The translations under genes and the position numbers were made by a program. From Sphingomonadales bacterium EhC05 (GTDB lineage: Bacteria > Pseudomonadota > Alphaproteobacteria > Sphingomonadales > Sphingomonadaceae), in assembly GCA_001650955.1 (NCBI GenBank), contig LXYP01000020.1:1-64000 (forward strand): a stretch of 64,000 nt of DNA, written 5' to 3'. The notes beneath the pieces were generated by a model that saw only the letters and a program-made list of their open reading frames with translations, was not told the DNA's origin and did not search any database. Shown in pieces: positions 18,289 through 27,569 of this stretch (its first letter is position 1; each line of letters starts with the position of its first letter).

Positions 18289-20105
18289 GCATGAATCCTA
18301 TTGTCGCCAAAGTGACAGATCGAATAATTGAACGATCCAAGGGATCACGCTCGGCTTATCTGGATATGATCGACCGTCAACGGGATGAAGGTGTTCACCG
18401 GCCTGCTATGTCCTGCGGTAATCTGGCGCATGGTTTCGCCGCAAGTGGTGATGACAAAGCAACCATCCGCTCGGGCAAGGCAATGAACATCGGCATTGTC
18501 ACGGCGTACAATGACATGCTTTCAGCGCACCAACCTTATGGCCGTTATCCCGAGCAGATTAAGATATTTGCCCGTGAAAAAGGTGCAACTGCTCAAGTTG
18601 CAGGTGGTGTCCCCGCCATGTGTGACGGGGTGACACAGGGACAAGACAGTATGGAACTGTCTCTATTTAGCCGCGATGTGATCGCGATGAGTACAGCTGT
18701 CGGGTTGTCCCACGGTATGTTTGAGGGCGCACTGCTGCTCGGCATTTGCGACAAGATTGTGCCTGGTTTGTTAATTGGCGCGTTGCGCTTTGGTCACTTG
18801 CCAACGATCCTGATACCTGCAGGCCCGATGCCTTCTGGTCTCGCCAACAAAGAAAAAGTGCGAGTGCGGCAACTTTATGCCGAGGGTAAGGTTGGCAAAG
18901 AAGAACTGCTAGAAGCTGAAAGCGCAAGTTATCATGGTGCTGGAACATGCACCTTTTTCGGCACGGCTAACTCCAATCAGATGATGATGGAAATGATGGG
19001 GTTGCATATGCCCGGCAGTAGTTTCGTTAATCCGGGCACTAAACTGCGTCAGGAGCTGACGCGAGCAGCGGTACATCAAGTTACAAACAACGGCTGGGCA
19101 GGAGAAAACTATCGTCCACTGGGTCACTGCATCGACGAAAAGGCGATTGTGAATGCAGTTGTTGGCCTTCTGGCGACCGGAGGATCAACCAATCATGTGA
19201 TCCATTTACCCGCTATTGCACGCAGTGCCGGCATCGTGATTGACTGGGACGATATGGATGAGCTGTCTGGTGCAGTTCCACTGATCGCAAGTGTTTATCC
19301 GAACGGCTCTGGTGATGTGAATCATTTTACCGCAGCGGGCGGGATGCCTTATGTGATCCGCGAACTTGTTGGCGCTGGTCTGGCTCATGATGATATTCCC
19401 ACCGTTTATGGATCGTCGCTTTCCGACGGTGCCAAACAGCCGTTGATGGAAGGGGATTTGCTGAGTTTTGACGATGCACCTGAGCAATCGGCCGACGAAA
19501 CTATACTGCGTTCTGCGAGCAATCCATTTCAAGGTGACGGTGGCATGAAGTTGCTGCAAGGCAATCTTGGACGCGCTACGATGAAGGTCAGTGCAGTTGA
19601 TCAAAGCCGATGGACCGTAGAAGCGCCGGCGCGTATCTTTCATGATCAGAATGACGTAATCACCGCATTCAAAGCCGGAGAACTGAACCGGGATTTGGTC
19701 ATTGTAGTCCGCTTCCAAGGACCGGCGGCCAATGGCATGCCGGAGCTACACAAGCTTACAGCGCCCCTTGGTGTATTGCAGGACAAGGGTTATAAGATTG
19801 CTTTTGTCACAGACGGTCGGATGTCAGGGGCGAGCGGCAAGATACCTTCCGCCATTCACATATCTCCCGAAGCCTTTCATGGTGGTCCGCTGGGCAAGCT
19901 TCAGAATGAGGACATGGTTCGGGTCTGCGCTCAAACGGGCGAACTCACGGCATTTGTTGATGAATCCATTTGGGAGGCCCGAGAACAGGCTGCCGCGCCT
20001 TCGCCCACTTTCGGCACAGGCCGAGAGCTTTTTGCGATGCTGCGTCGTCATTCCGACCCAGCGGAAAAAGGCGGATCAGCGATGCTCGCCGAGGCAGGAC
20101 TCTAG
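18285..20105 (+). CDS. edd: Phosphogluconate dehydratase
   Basis: The 606-residue IlvD/Edd-family Fe-S dehydratase has MSCGNLAHGFAAS, GVPAMCDGVTQGQDSMELS and GTCTFFGTANSNQMMMEMMGL, which carry the cluster cysteines, plus TDGRMSGASGKIPSAIH in the C-terminal half. It dehydrates 6-phosphogluconate to 2-keto-3-deoxy-6-phosphogluconate. The frame is open to 18255, but the ATG at 18285 overlaps the pgl stop (ATGA) and gives the usual N terminus; a second ATG lies at 18291. The glk start follows the stop by two bases. Confidence 0.94.
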   Translation: MSMNPIVAKVTDRIIERSKGSRSAYLDMIDRQRDEGVHRPAMSCGNLAHGFAASGDDKATIRSGKAMNIGIVTAYNDMLSAHQPYGRYPEQIKIFAREKGATAQVAGGVPAMCDGVTQGQDSMELSLFSRDVIAMSTAVGLSHGMFEGALLLGICDKIVPGLLIGALRFGHLPTILIPAGPMPSGLANKEKVRVRQLYAEGKVGKEELLEAESASYHGAGTCTFFGTANSNQMMMEMMGLHMPGSSFVNPGTKLRQELTRAAVHQVTNNGWAGENYRPLGHCIDEKAIVNAVVGLLATGGSTNHVIHLPAIARSAGIVIDWDDMDELSGAVPLIASVYPNGSGDVNHFTAAGGMPYVIRELVGAGLAHDDIPTVYGSSLSDGAKQPLMEGDLLSFDDAPEQSADETILRSASNPFQGDGGMKLLQGNLGRATMKVSAVDQSRWTVEAPARIFHDQNDVITAFKAGELNRDLVIVVRFQGPAANGMPELHKLTAPLGVLQDKGYKIAFVTDGRMSGASGKIPSAIHISPEAFHGGPLGKLQNEDMVRVCAQTGELTAFVDESIWEAREQAAAPSPTFGTGRELFAMLRRHSDPAEKGGSAMLAEAGL

Positions 20106-20107
20106 CT

Positions 20108-21079
20108 ATGCAAGAGATTGTTGTTGCTGATATCGGAGGAACCCACGCGCGCTTTGCGATAGCAGAATTGGATGCCGGGCATGTTGTCAGTCTTGATTAC
20201 CAAGTGAAAATGCGCGGCGCTGAACATGCCAGCCTGCAAATCGCATGGGAAGCCTATGCAGATCAAATTGGCCGTGAATTGCCCCGCGAAGCATCTTTGG
20301 CTGTTGCCGGACCAGTCGGCGGTGATGTGCTCTATTTTACCAACAGCAGCTGGATGATCCGTCCGAAGCTGGTGCCTGAAAAGTTGAAGCTGGACCGGTT
20401 CAGCTTGGTCAACGATTTCGGTGCGGTGGGTCATGCTGTTGTCCACATGGACAGTGACCAATTTAATCACATTTGCGGACCGGAAATAGAATTGACAGAA
20501 GACGGTCCAATCACCGTGCTTGGTCCCGGTACAGGCCTTGGTGTCGTAAATGTGCTGCGCAAAGACGGCAATTATTTTGTTACAGAGACCGAGGGCGGTC
20601 ACATAGATTTCGCACCCCATGACGAGTTTGAAGACGCGCTGCTAAAAAAACTGCGCGAGCAGCATCGCCGTGTGTCTGCAGAACGCGTTACATCTGGCTC
20701 CGGGATAAGGGTGATCTATGATTTGCTTGCAGAAATCGAAGGTCAGCCTTCCAAGGACATGGATGATCGTTCATTATGGGCGCTGGCACTGTCCGGAGAA
20801 GACAGCTTAGCGGCAGCGGCATTCGACCGCTTTTGCCTAAGTCTCGGATCGGTAGCTGGCAATTTGGCGCTCGCCCATGGATCAAGGCAAGTCATCATGG
20901 CGGGCGGGCTAGGACAGCGCATTGGCTCTGCTCTTCTGACATCCGGCTTTCGCGAACGCTTCATTGCCAAGGGACGCTTTCAATCGCTGATGGAACAAAT
21001 ATCGGTGAAACAGCTGATCCACGAAGAGCCGGGGCTCTATGGCGCTGCTGCGGCCTTTATCAAGGAATATGGATCATGA
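20108..21079 (+). CDS. glk: Glucokinase
   Basis: The 323-residue ASKHA-fold kinase has the phosphate-binding VADIGGTHARFA at the start, SLVNDFGAVGHAV with the catalytic aspartate, LGPGTGLGVV and ETEGGHIDF. It phosphorylates glucose imported by the symporter. The frame is open far upstream, but the ATG at 20108, two bases after the edd stop, gives the normal N terminus. The stop overlaps the eda start (ATGA). Presence of glk with zwf, pgl, edd and eda means the island encodes the whole route from free glucose to pyruvate and glyceraldehyde 3-phosphate. Confidence 0.94.
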   Translation: MQEIVVADIGGTHARFAIAELDAGHVVSLDYQVKMRGAEHASLQIAWEAYADQIGRELPREASLAVAGPVGGDVLYFTNSSWMIRPKLVPEKLKLDRFSLVNDFGAVGHAVVHMDSDQFNHICGPEIELTEDGPITVLGPGTGLGVVNVLRKDGNYFVTETEGGHIDFAPHDEFEDALLKKLREQHRRVSAERVTSGSGIRVIYDLLAEIEGQPSKDMDDRSLWALALSGEDSLAAAAFDRFCLSLGSVAGNLALAHGSRQVIMAGGLGQRIGSALLTSGFRERFIAKGRFQSLMEQISVKQLIHEEPGLYGAAAAFIKEYGS

Positions 21080-21639
21080 GTGGGAAAATGAAGCCGATTG
21101 AAAATATAATGCGCGCTGCGCCAGTCATCCCTGTATTGGTGATTAACGACATAGCTGATGCAAAACCGATGGCTGAAGATCTGGTCGCAAAAGGATATCC
21201 AGTCCTTGAAGTAACGTTGCGCACAGATTGTGCACTGGCTGCCATTCGTGAAATGAAAAAAGTTGAAGGTGCCATTGTCGGCGCAGGCACGGTTCTCAAC
21301 CCTGCTATGTTGGACATCGCGATTTTGGAAGGTGCGGAGTTTATTGTATCGCCGGGTCTTACAGAGCCTTTGGGCCGCGCCGCAATTGAACGAGATATCC
21401 CCTTTCTGCCAGGCGTTGCCAACTCTGGTGATATTATGCGCGGCCTCGATCTGGGTTTCACTCATTTCAAATTCTTTCCCGCAATGGCAAGCGGTGGAAT
21501 CCCAGCACTAAAGTCGCTTACCGGACCATTTGGGCAATGCAAGTTTTGTCCAACGGGAGGGATTACAGAAGCGACCGCTTCAGATTGGCGGGCACTAGAT
21601 TCAGTATTATGCGTCGGAGGTTCTTGGGTCGCGGGCTGA
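21076..21639 (+). CDS. eda: KDPG aldolase, 3' end apparently frameshifted
   Basis: The class I aldolase (EC 4.1.2.14 type) has IPVLVI, LEVTLRTDCA (E45 catalytic), GAGTVLN, SPGL and the Schiff-base lysine in FKFFPA (K132), then CPTGGI and VLCVGGSW. It splits KDPG into pyruvate and glyceraldehyde 3-phosphate. At 187 residues it is shorter than the usual 200-215 and stops right after SWVAG. A second frame continues from this point as RGLIENHNSIDPNIR to a stop at 21675-21677, which resembles the missing C-terminal helix. A one-base frameshift (or sequence error) near 21630 is therefore likely. The catalytic core is complete. The start overlaps the glk stop. Confidence 0.88.
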   Translation: MSGKMKPIENIMRAAPVIPVLVINDIADAKPMAEDLVAKGYPVLEVTLRTDCALAAIREMKKVEGAIVGAGTVLNPAMLDIAILEGAEFIVSPGLTEPLGRAAIERDIPFLPGVANSGDIMRGLDLGFTHFKFFPAMASGGIPALKSLTGPFGQCKFCPTGGITEATASDWRALDSVLCVGGSWVAG

Positions 21640-21673
21640 TAGAGAACCATAACTCGATTGATCCAAATATTCG

Positions 21674-22270
21674 CTAGAGCTTCGGTGCCCATAAACTTTG
21701 TACGTCGCTAGGGTCCATCCTCGGAATGCCTCGCAAACTTGCCATCAACTCACCATGCCCGCGTAGTTGTCTTTCAACTTCGGCCGGTTCAGATAGCAAT
21801 TGATCATATCCTCGCTGATGGGTTCCGCCCAAGACTATATTCCCCCGTCGGGGGAACATGTAGAGTACTCCACCCGGCTGGCGGCTGATAAAGCTATAAT
21901 CGATTTCTGGCTGCGGCTTCAGCAACGTTAGCTGCCCGCGAATTGGATACATATTCTCGTCACCGAATAGAAGGCCTGCTCCAAGTCCAGAGCAATTGAC
22001 AAGAGCTGGATGAGGCAATCCGGTCAATTCTCCGAGCGCGGTAAATTTCTTTGTCCAGAATTTTACGCCCATTTCTTTCAGGTCTTGCATCAAGGCTGCG
22101 AGATAAAGATTGGGATCCACCATGATTGTGCGAAATTTATCGGTTACCCTACGCCCCAGAAATATCTCGCCGGGTGATTGGCTGTCCTGTCGCAACGGTC
22201 GCATCTGGATATGATCAATCCAGTAAACACCATACCTTGGCTTAGTTAAAAACGGAGTGAATTCAACCAA
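21674..22270 (-). pseudogene. 5'-truncated D-amino-acid-oxidase-like FAD oxidoreductase
   Basis: The 198-residue reading frame matches the C-terminal half of the DAO family: LVNCSGLGAGLLFGD, YPIRGQLTLLKP, GGVLYMFPRRGNIVLGGTHQ. The N-terminal dinucleotide-binding GxGxxG fold, without which FAD cannot bind, is absent, and no upstream frame supplies it before the ars promoter. It appears to be the remainder of a gene cut by the rearrangement that brought in the ars operon. It converges on eda; the extended eda frame and this gene would share a CTAG at 21674-21677. Confidence 0.75.
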
Positions 22271-22314
22271 CGCATCAACATTAATTTGGTGCCATAGGTG
22301 CAGACAGGGAAAAC

Positions 22315-22357
22315 TTTACAATCAATCCATATTTCTACTATTATCGATATATGGATT
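22315..22357 (+). promoter_or_regulatory. arsR promoter and ArsR operator
   Basis: TTTACA (22315-22320), 18 bases, then TATTAT (22339-22344) form a sigma-70-like promoter. The inverted arms AATCCATAT (22324-22332) and ATATGGATT (22349-22357) flank the -10 element, and the right arm includes the arsR start codon. Repressor bound here would block transcription; arsenite would release it. The predicted transcription start falls at or next to the ATG, so the message may be leaderless. Confidence 0.55.
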
Positions 22358-22680
22358 CAATCAAAGCAATAGAAACGCTCGGCGCACTCGCTCAAACCAC
22401 ACGACTGGATGTTTTCAAACTGCTGGTACGGCATGAGCCAACTGGCTTGCCTGCTGGTCAGATTGCAAAACAATTGGATGTTCCGCCAAACACCATGTCA
22501 TCTCACCTGTCGATACTGTCTCGCGCCAACCTACTATCTTCAAAGCGTGAAAGTCGTCTCATCATTTATCGCGCCAATCTCGCGACCATGAACGCAGTCA
22601 TGGCCTTTATGCTGGAGAATTGTTGTTCCGGTGATGATTGCGCTCCGATTGCCAACCAACTTGAAAGGCTCTGCCAATGA
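22351..22680 (+). CDS. arsR: ArsR arsenite-responsive repressor
   Basis: The 109-residue ArsR/SmtB-family winged helix has the HTH region QIAKQLDVPPNTMSSHLSIL and wing RESRLIIYR. A C-terminal cysteine set C91, C92 and C97 (ENCCSGDDCAP) matches the As(III) site of Acidithiobacillus-type ArsR and differs from the E. coli site in the DNA-recognition helix. It should repress this operon until As(III) binds. No Shine-Dalgarno sequence precedes the ATG, which fits a leaderless transcript. The stop overlaps the arsI start (ATGA). Confidence 0.93.
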   Translation: MDSIKAIETLGALAQTTRLDVFKLLVRHEPTGLPAGQIAKQLDVPPNTMSSHLSILSRANLLSSKRESRLIIYRANLATMNAVMAFMLENCCSGDDCAPIANQLERLCQ

Positions 22681-23132
22681 AACGTATACACATTCATGTC
22701 GGGGTAGAAAATCTCGACGCCTCGATAAAATTCTATTCCACGCTTTTCGATACCGAGCCATCGGTGACAAAAGATGATTATGCGAAGTGGATGCTGGATG
22801 ACCCCCGCGTCAATTTCGCAATTTCTTCTGAAAATCACGCAGCCAAGGGTATCGAGCATCTTGGCATTCAGGCCGAAAGCGCCGATGATTTGGAGGGCGT
22901 CTTTACCCGCCTTCGCAAAGCCGACGCGCCGGTGCTGGAAGAAGGTCAGACCACATGCTGCTACGCCCAGTCTGAAAAAAGCTGGATTTCTGATCCAGAC
23001 GGCGTTGTCTGGGAAGCCTTTTACACCAACGGACAGTCGGTCGTATATGGAGATGATCCAAAGCTATCTGCTGTTTCAGCAAATGCTTCTGAAACAAGCT
23101 GCTGCGCTCCCTCGAAAGTGTCCATGTCATGA
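22677..23132 (+). CDS. arsI: ArsI-type C-As lyase (VOC family)
   Basis: The 151-residue VOC-superfamily dioxygenase has the ArsI hallmarks: an N-terminal histidine in RIHIHVGV (H5 or H7), EHLGIQ (H61), a vicinal cysteine pair in TTCCYA (C94, C95), a lysine at 101 and SDPDGVVWEAF with E113. ArsI cleaves the carbon-arsenic bond of trivalent organoarsenicals such as methylarsenite, using non-haem iron and oxygen. The cysteine pair separates it from ordinary glyoxalases. The tail has another CCAP motif that may hold As(III). It is coupled to both neighbours by ATGA overlaps. Confidence 0.88.
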   Translation: MKRIHIHVGVENLDASIKFYSTLFDTEPSVTKDDYAKWMLDDPRVNFAISSENHAAKGIEHLGIQAESADDLEGVFTRLRKADAPVLEEGQTTCCYAQSEKSWISDPDGVVWEAFYTNGQSVVYGDDPKLSAVSANASETSCCAPSKVSMS

Positions 23133-23635
23133 GCGAGCGTGTTTACAATGCCTTGTTCCTCTGCACCGGCAATTCGGCACGATCGATATTGGCAGAAGCG
23201 ATATTGAACCGCGAAGGCAAAGGACGGTTCCAGGCCTATAGTGCAGGCAGCAATCCAGCTGGCAAAGTTCATCCCTATTCACTCGATTTGCTCAAATCTA
23301 TGGATCATCCTATCCAGAATTTACGTTCCAAAAATTGGGATGAATTTTCAGCCGCAGATGCCACGAAACTCGATTTTGTCTTTACCGTTTGCGACAACGC
23401 CGCTGGTGAGACGTGCCCAGTTTGGCCTGGACAACCTATGACCGCTCATTGGGGTATTCCTGATCCAGCGGCTGTAACGGGCAGCGAAGCAGAAAAACGA
23501 GCGGCCTTCACGGAAGCCTATCGCATGATGTTCAATCGTATCAGCCTGTTTCTCGCCTTGCCTCTCGAAAGCATAGACAAGATGAGCCTGCAGAACCGCC
23601 TCAAGGACATTGGCGCACAGAAAGCCGAAGTTTGA
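23129..23635 (+). CDS. arsC: Arsenate reductase, low-molecular-weight phosphatase type
   Basis: The 168-residue protein has the phosphatase loop LCTGNSARS (C12, R18) at its N terminus and a cysteine-bearing VCDNAAGETCPVWPG with the general-acid region IPDPA. It reduces As(V) to As(III) using a disulfide cascade ending in thioredoxin or glutathione systems. It belongs to the same tight operon as arsI and acr3, providing the arsenite that Acr3 exports. It is slightly longer than minimal ArsC, with a C-terminal helix (SLQNRLKDIGAQKAEV). Confidence 0.93.
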   Translation: MSERVYNALFLCTGNSARSILAEAILNREGKGRFQAYSAGSNPAGKVHPYSLDLLKSMDHPIQNLRSKNWDEFSAADATKLDFVFTVCDNAAGETCPVWPGQPMTAHWGIPDPAAVTGSEAEKRAAFTEAYRMMFNRISLFLALPLESIDKMSLQNRLKDIGAQKAEV

Positions 23636-23638
23636 GAC

Positions 23639-24706
23639 ATGGCAACACAACCAATTGAAACACCTGCGGATGCAGGACTTGGCGTCTTTGAAAAATGGCT
23701 GTCAGTCTGGGTGGGCGCAGCCATATTGGCTGGCATGGTCATTGGCAATGTTGCGCCTGATACGGTTTCGATTCTGGCGAGGCTAGAATATGCCTCGGTC
23801 AATCTGGTGGTCGCTGTGCTGATATGGGCAATGATCTATCCGATGATGGTCGGGGTCGATTTCGCCAGCCTCAAGCATATAGGCGACAAACCCAAAGGTC
23901 TGTTTATAACCATTGTCGTCAACTGGCTCATCAAGCCGTTTACGATGGCAGCTTTGGGCGTGCTGTTCTTCAACTATGTATATGCAGGGCTGATTTCATC
24001 CGATGATGCGCAGCAATATATTGCAGGGCTTATCTTGCTTGGCGCAGCGCCCTGCACAGCAATGGTGTTCGTATGGTCACAGATGACCAAGGGCGATCCT
24101 GCCTATACGCTGGTGCAGGTATCGGTGAATGACATTATCATGATCTTTGCCTTCGCGCCGATTGTCGCGTTGCTGCTCGGTGTGACCGACATAGAAGTGC
24201 CTTGGGAGACACTGCTGCTGTCTGTCGTGCTCTATGTGGTTATCCCACTTGTTGCTGGTGCGCTGACCCGCCGGACGCTTCTTGCCCGATCAAAAGGCGA
24301 CGAAATTGCGATTACAGCATTTACCCGACGCATCAAGCCGTTGTCCGTCATGGGGCTTTTGCTGACGGTTGTGCTGTTGTTCGCGTTTCAGGCGCAGACT
24401 ATTGTGACACAGCCGCTGCTCATCGCGCTTATCGCCGTTCCGATCATCATCCAGAGCTACGGCATATTCTTTGTCAGCTATGCCGCCGCTTGGGCATGGA
24501 AAGTACCGCATAACGTGGCTGCTCCATGCGCCTTGATTGGCACGTCCAACTTTTTTGAGTTAGCGGTCGCTGTGGCAATCGGTTTATTTGGCCTCGGGAG
24601 CGGTGCGGCTCTCGCAACCGTGGTTGGCGTTCTCGTGGAAGTGCCGGTGATGCTGTCGCTCGTGGCTCTTGCAAACAGAACACGATCAAAATTCGTTCAG
24701 GCGTAA
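23639..24706 (+). CDS. acr3: Acr3 arsenite efflux permease
   Basis: The 355-residue membrane protein of the BART superfamily has ten hydrophobic segments. The functional cysteine of transmembrane segment 4 lies in [15 protein letters not shown], and the C-terminal half has the matching [18 protein letters not shown]. It exports arsenite using the proton gradient. It begins three bases after the arsC stop and ends the operon. The next gene is on the opposite strand. Confidence 0.95.
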   Translation: MATQPIETPADAGLGVFEKWLSVWVGAAILAGMVIGNVAPDTVSILARLEYASVNLVVAVLIWAMIYPMMVGVDFASLKHIGDKPKGLFITIVVNWLIKPFTMAALGVLFFNYVYAGLISSDDAQQYIAGLILLGAAPCTAMVFVWSQMTKGDPAYTLVQVSVNDIIMIFAFAPIVALLLGVTDIEVPWETLLLSVVLYVVIPLVAGALTRRTLLARSKGDEIAITAFTRRIKPLSVMGLLLTVVLLFAFQAQTIVTQPLLIALIAVPIIIQSYGIFFVSYAAAWAWKVPHNVAAPCALIGTSNFFELAVAVAIGLFGLGSGAALATVVGVLVEVPVMLSLVALANRTRSKFVQA

Positions 24707-24931
24707 AAACTTCGCAATCAGCAGATTCAATTCTGATCTCTACTTTCCACATTTACCTCCATAGCAGTCAGAACCAGACAGTCGGCAATCGCTTCAGTGT
24801 TGGTCGTTTATCGGCAGAATTTATATTGCCAATAGCTGCTGCCACTTAAATTCGGACAACGCGAATGCTCGCATCCCGATGAATGAACTGCGCTACCCAA
24901 AAACCACCCAATCAATCAACACCTCTTTTTG

Positions 24932-27256
24932 TTAAAATTTAGCGCTGGCCTGAATACCATAGAAGCGCGGTTCGGCGGGAATGAAAGTCGGAATACCGAA
25001 GGCACCGCCGGTATTTCCTGCATCGAGCAAATAATCCTTGTTGGTCAGATTACGGACGAATCCGGCAATTTCGTATCGTTCATCGGCAAAGGATATGCCT
25101 GCCCGCACGTTCACTAAAGTAACGGCTTTCTGGCTGGTCATGATATTATTGGGCGTTTCAAAGAAAATCTGGCTGCGATGGGTGACAGATGGCGTGGCAA
25201 AGATCCGGGTGCTGTCGTTGATGGGATAGTCGATGGTGAAGCCGCCCGCCGCCTGAACCTCTGGCTGCAGCCGGAAACGGGCACCGCGAAAATTAGGCGC
25301 AATCTCCGGCCTGTCGTCAATGCCACCGTCGATATAGCCGATATTGGCGAACAGGTTTAGCCACTCGGTAGCACGGACACTGACTTCTGCTTCGACGCCG
25401 AAGTTCTTAGCCGTACCAGCACTTTGCGTGCGGGCGATGCCGTCGCTACCGATGATACTAACCTGAAAATTATCATAGGTCTGGTAGTACACCCCGAGTG
25501 AACCAGATACCGGGCCGACTGCGCCTTTCAGACCGATCTCATAATTCCAGACGGTTTCCGGCAGAATATTAGTAAAATTGGCAACAGGTCCAGTTGGCGT
25601 ATTGGTGGCGTTCAGATCGACCGTGGCAGAGCGGCGGCCTTTGGAAACGGTGACAAAGCCATTAATGTCATCAGAGAAACGGTAAAGGACGTTGAAGCGC
25701 GGCAATATAGCGGAGAAGCTGTCTTCGGTTCTAAAAATCTGACCCATCGTGTCAGTTAACGGGAAAGGTGGTGCACCGGTGAAAAACGAACCTGGCGCAG
25801 TCGCGCGATAGCTCGAACGGCGCTTTTCGATCAGCACCCGGACACCAGCGGTCAGTTCCAGACTGGGTATTGGGATCCATGTACCATCGGCGAAAACCGA
25901 ATAACTGTCATTCTTGCCAAAATTTTCGAACACCGCCTGATAGGGTATTGTGTCGACGACACCGCCTGTAAGGGCCCGGATCGCATCTCCTGCCGGCACA
26001 CCATTGGCATCAACACAGGGTATACCCGGAACGACTATACCAGCCAGACACTGGAAATAGGTGACCTCATCGGTCGAAAACGGTACCCGCTGGTTACTAT
26101 CCTCTCGGAACAGGTTCCACCCGAAACTACCGCGAAACGTGTCGCTATCATAAGCAAAGCGGGTTTCATGGCTGCCTTGCTCGCCATTGGCGTCTTCTGC
26201 AAATTCGAGGAAGAAAGCCGCCGATCCGTCTGCGTCGAATACTTCATTGGAATTGAATTTCCGGAAGCCGTTGACCGTGGTGATCGTCCAGTCATCGGTG
26301 ATGTTCCAGCTCAAGGTGAGGTTGGCGTCGTAGACATCGCGGGTTAGGCCTAACTTGGAGGCGCCGAGGACTGCAGCAGAAAAAGTCGAGCCACGTAGAT
26401 CAGCGGCACCAAAGGGCGTGGCTGGTCCGGCTTCGGTCGGCAAAATGCCGGAAATAAAAGGTGTGCCGGAGTTACGCTGCCGATCATAGCTCAGGATCAG
26501 GTCGGCAGTAAAATCGCTGTTCGGCGTGAAGCGCAGTGATGCTCGCGCGCCAAATTGGTCCTGTGCATAAAGATCATCCTGATTCGGCGCGAGATTGGTC
26601 ACGTAACCATCGCGCTTTTTATAAGCTCCCGCCAGACGCACGGCCATAAAATCGGACCCGGCGTTCAGATGACCGCTGAGGGTGTAGGCGCGAAAATTGC
26701 CATAGCTTCCGGTAACTTCGCCGGACAGGCCAGGCCTTGGCTTGGCGGAAATGATACTGATCGCGCCTACTGCTGAGGCGGTGCCGAACAAGGTTGCCTG
26801 CGGGCCTTTGATCACCTCGATTCGGTCGACGTCATAGATATCCTGATAGGAACCGCGCGAACGCGAAATGTCGACGCCGTTATAATAGAGCGTGACGCGC
26901 GGTGCCTGCTGTGCCGATCCGCTGTCGGAGGTAATGCCGCGGATAACAATGCCGGGGTTATTCGCACTTTGTTCCTGAATATTAAGCCCCGGAACATAGT
27001 TGGACAATTCGTCTAAATCCGAGACACCCAGTTCCTTCAATCGCTCGCCACTATTGGCAGAAATCGTGATCGGCACGTCAGTCGATTTCTGCTCAATCTT
27101 TTGCGCGGTGACGATAATGACATTGTCATCGATCTCTTCCTCAACATCATCGGTTCCGTTCTGAGCCCAGGCCGGAGCAATGCTAGCGACGAACAAAGTA
27201 GCAGTTAGAGCGAAAAACGACGGAGACTTACGGGAGATTGAGGTGAGCTTTGACAT
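24932..27256 (-). CDS. TonB-dependent receptor (siderophore/cobalamin type)
   Basis: The 774-residue outer-membrane receptor has a signal peptide (SIAPAWAQ), a TonB-box-like DNVIIVTAQ, a plug (VPITISANSGERLKELG, VPGLNI, VIRGITSD, VDRIEVIKGPQATLFGTASAVGAI) and a barrel ending YGIQASAKF. The plug type is that of iron-complex receptors in general, which in sphingomonads also import many other compounds. The frame is open to 27394, but the ATG at 27256 (or 27277) precedes a normal signal peptide. It is separate from the ars operon and convergent with it, with 225 unremarkable bases between. The substrate is unknown. Confidence 0.88.
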   Translation of the reverse strand: MSKLTSISRKSPSFFALTATLFVASIAPAWAQNGTDDVEEEIDDNVIIVTAQKIEQKSTDVPITISANSGERLKELGVSDLDELSNYVPGLNIQEQSANNPGIVIRGITSDSGSAQQAPRVTLYYNGVDISRSRGSYQDIYDVDRIEVIKGPQATLFGTASAVGAISIISAKPRPGLSGEVTGSYGNFRAYTLSGHLNAGSDFMAVRLAGAYKKRDGYVTNLAPNQDDLYAQDQFGARASLRFTPNSDFTADLILSYDRQRNSGTPFISGILPTEAGPATPFGAADLRGSTFSAAVLGASKLGLTRDVYDANLTLSWNITDDWTITTVNGFRKFNSNEVFDADGSAAFFLEFAEDANGEQGSHETRFAYDSDTFRGSFGWNLFREDSNQRVPFSTDEVTYFQCLAGIVVPGIPCVDANGVPAGDAIRALTGGVVDTIPYQAVFENFGKNDSYSVFADGTWIPIPSLELTAGVRVLIEKRRSSYRATAPGSFFTGAPPFPLTDTMGQIFRTEDSFSAILPRFNVLYRFSDDINGFVTVSKGRRSATVDLNATNTPTGPVANFTNILPETVWNYEIGLKGAVGPVSGSLGVYYQTYDNFQVSIIGSDGIARTQSAGTAKNFGVEAEVSVRATEWLNLFANIGYIDGGIDDRPEIAPNFRGARFRLQPEVQAAGGFTIDYPINDSTRIFATPSVTHRSQIFFETPNNIMTSQKAVTLVNVRAGISFADERYEIAGFVRNLTNKDYLLDAGNTGGAFGIPTFIPAEPRFYGIQASAKF

Positions 27257-27569
27257 GACGAAATCAGCCTTTTTCATGCGACATTGGAAAGAATGGTGCA
27301 GTGCAGTAAGGCTGTGACGGCTTGAAGATATTCGGGCGTCAGTTCGAAGAAAGCTGCGCGTCATTATAGTTACAACAGGATGGCACGAGGGCAATTGGGA
27401 TAGAAGCTTACCGTGCGATAGAGGGCTAAATGGGCGAGCTAGGTGCTAAACAGTCGACCAACCATGATCGCTCTAATGTCCCGCTATCGCCTCTCGGTAA
27501 CTGAAATACAGCCCATCTGCTAACCACCCACTTTCGAACATACGGCTATTCGATTGGTTAAATCACAAG

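Noticed and set aside
19970-20107. Upstream extension of the glucokinase frame
   Set aside because: The extension lies inside edd, and the ATG at 20108 right after the edd stop gives the family N terminus.
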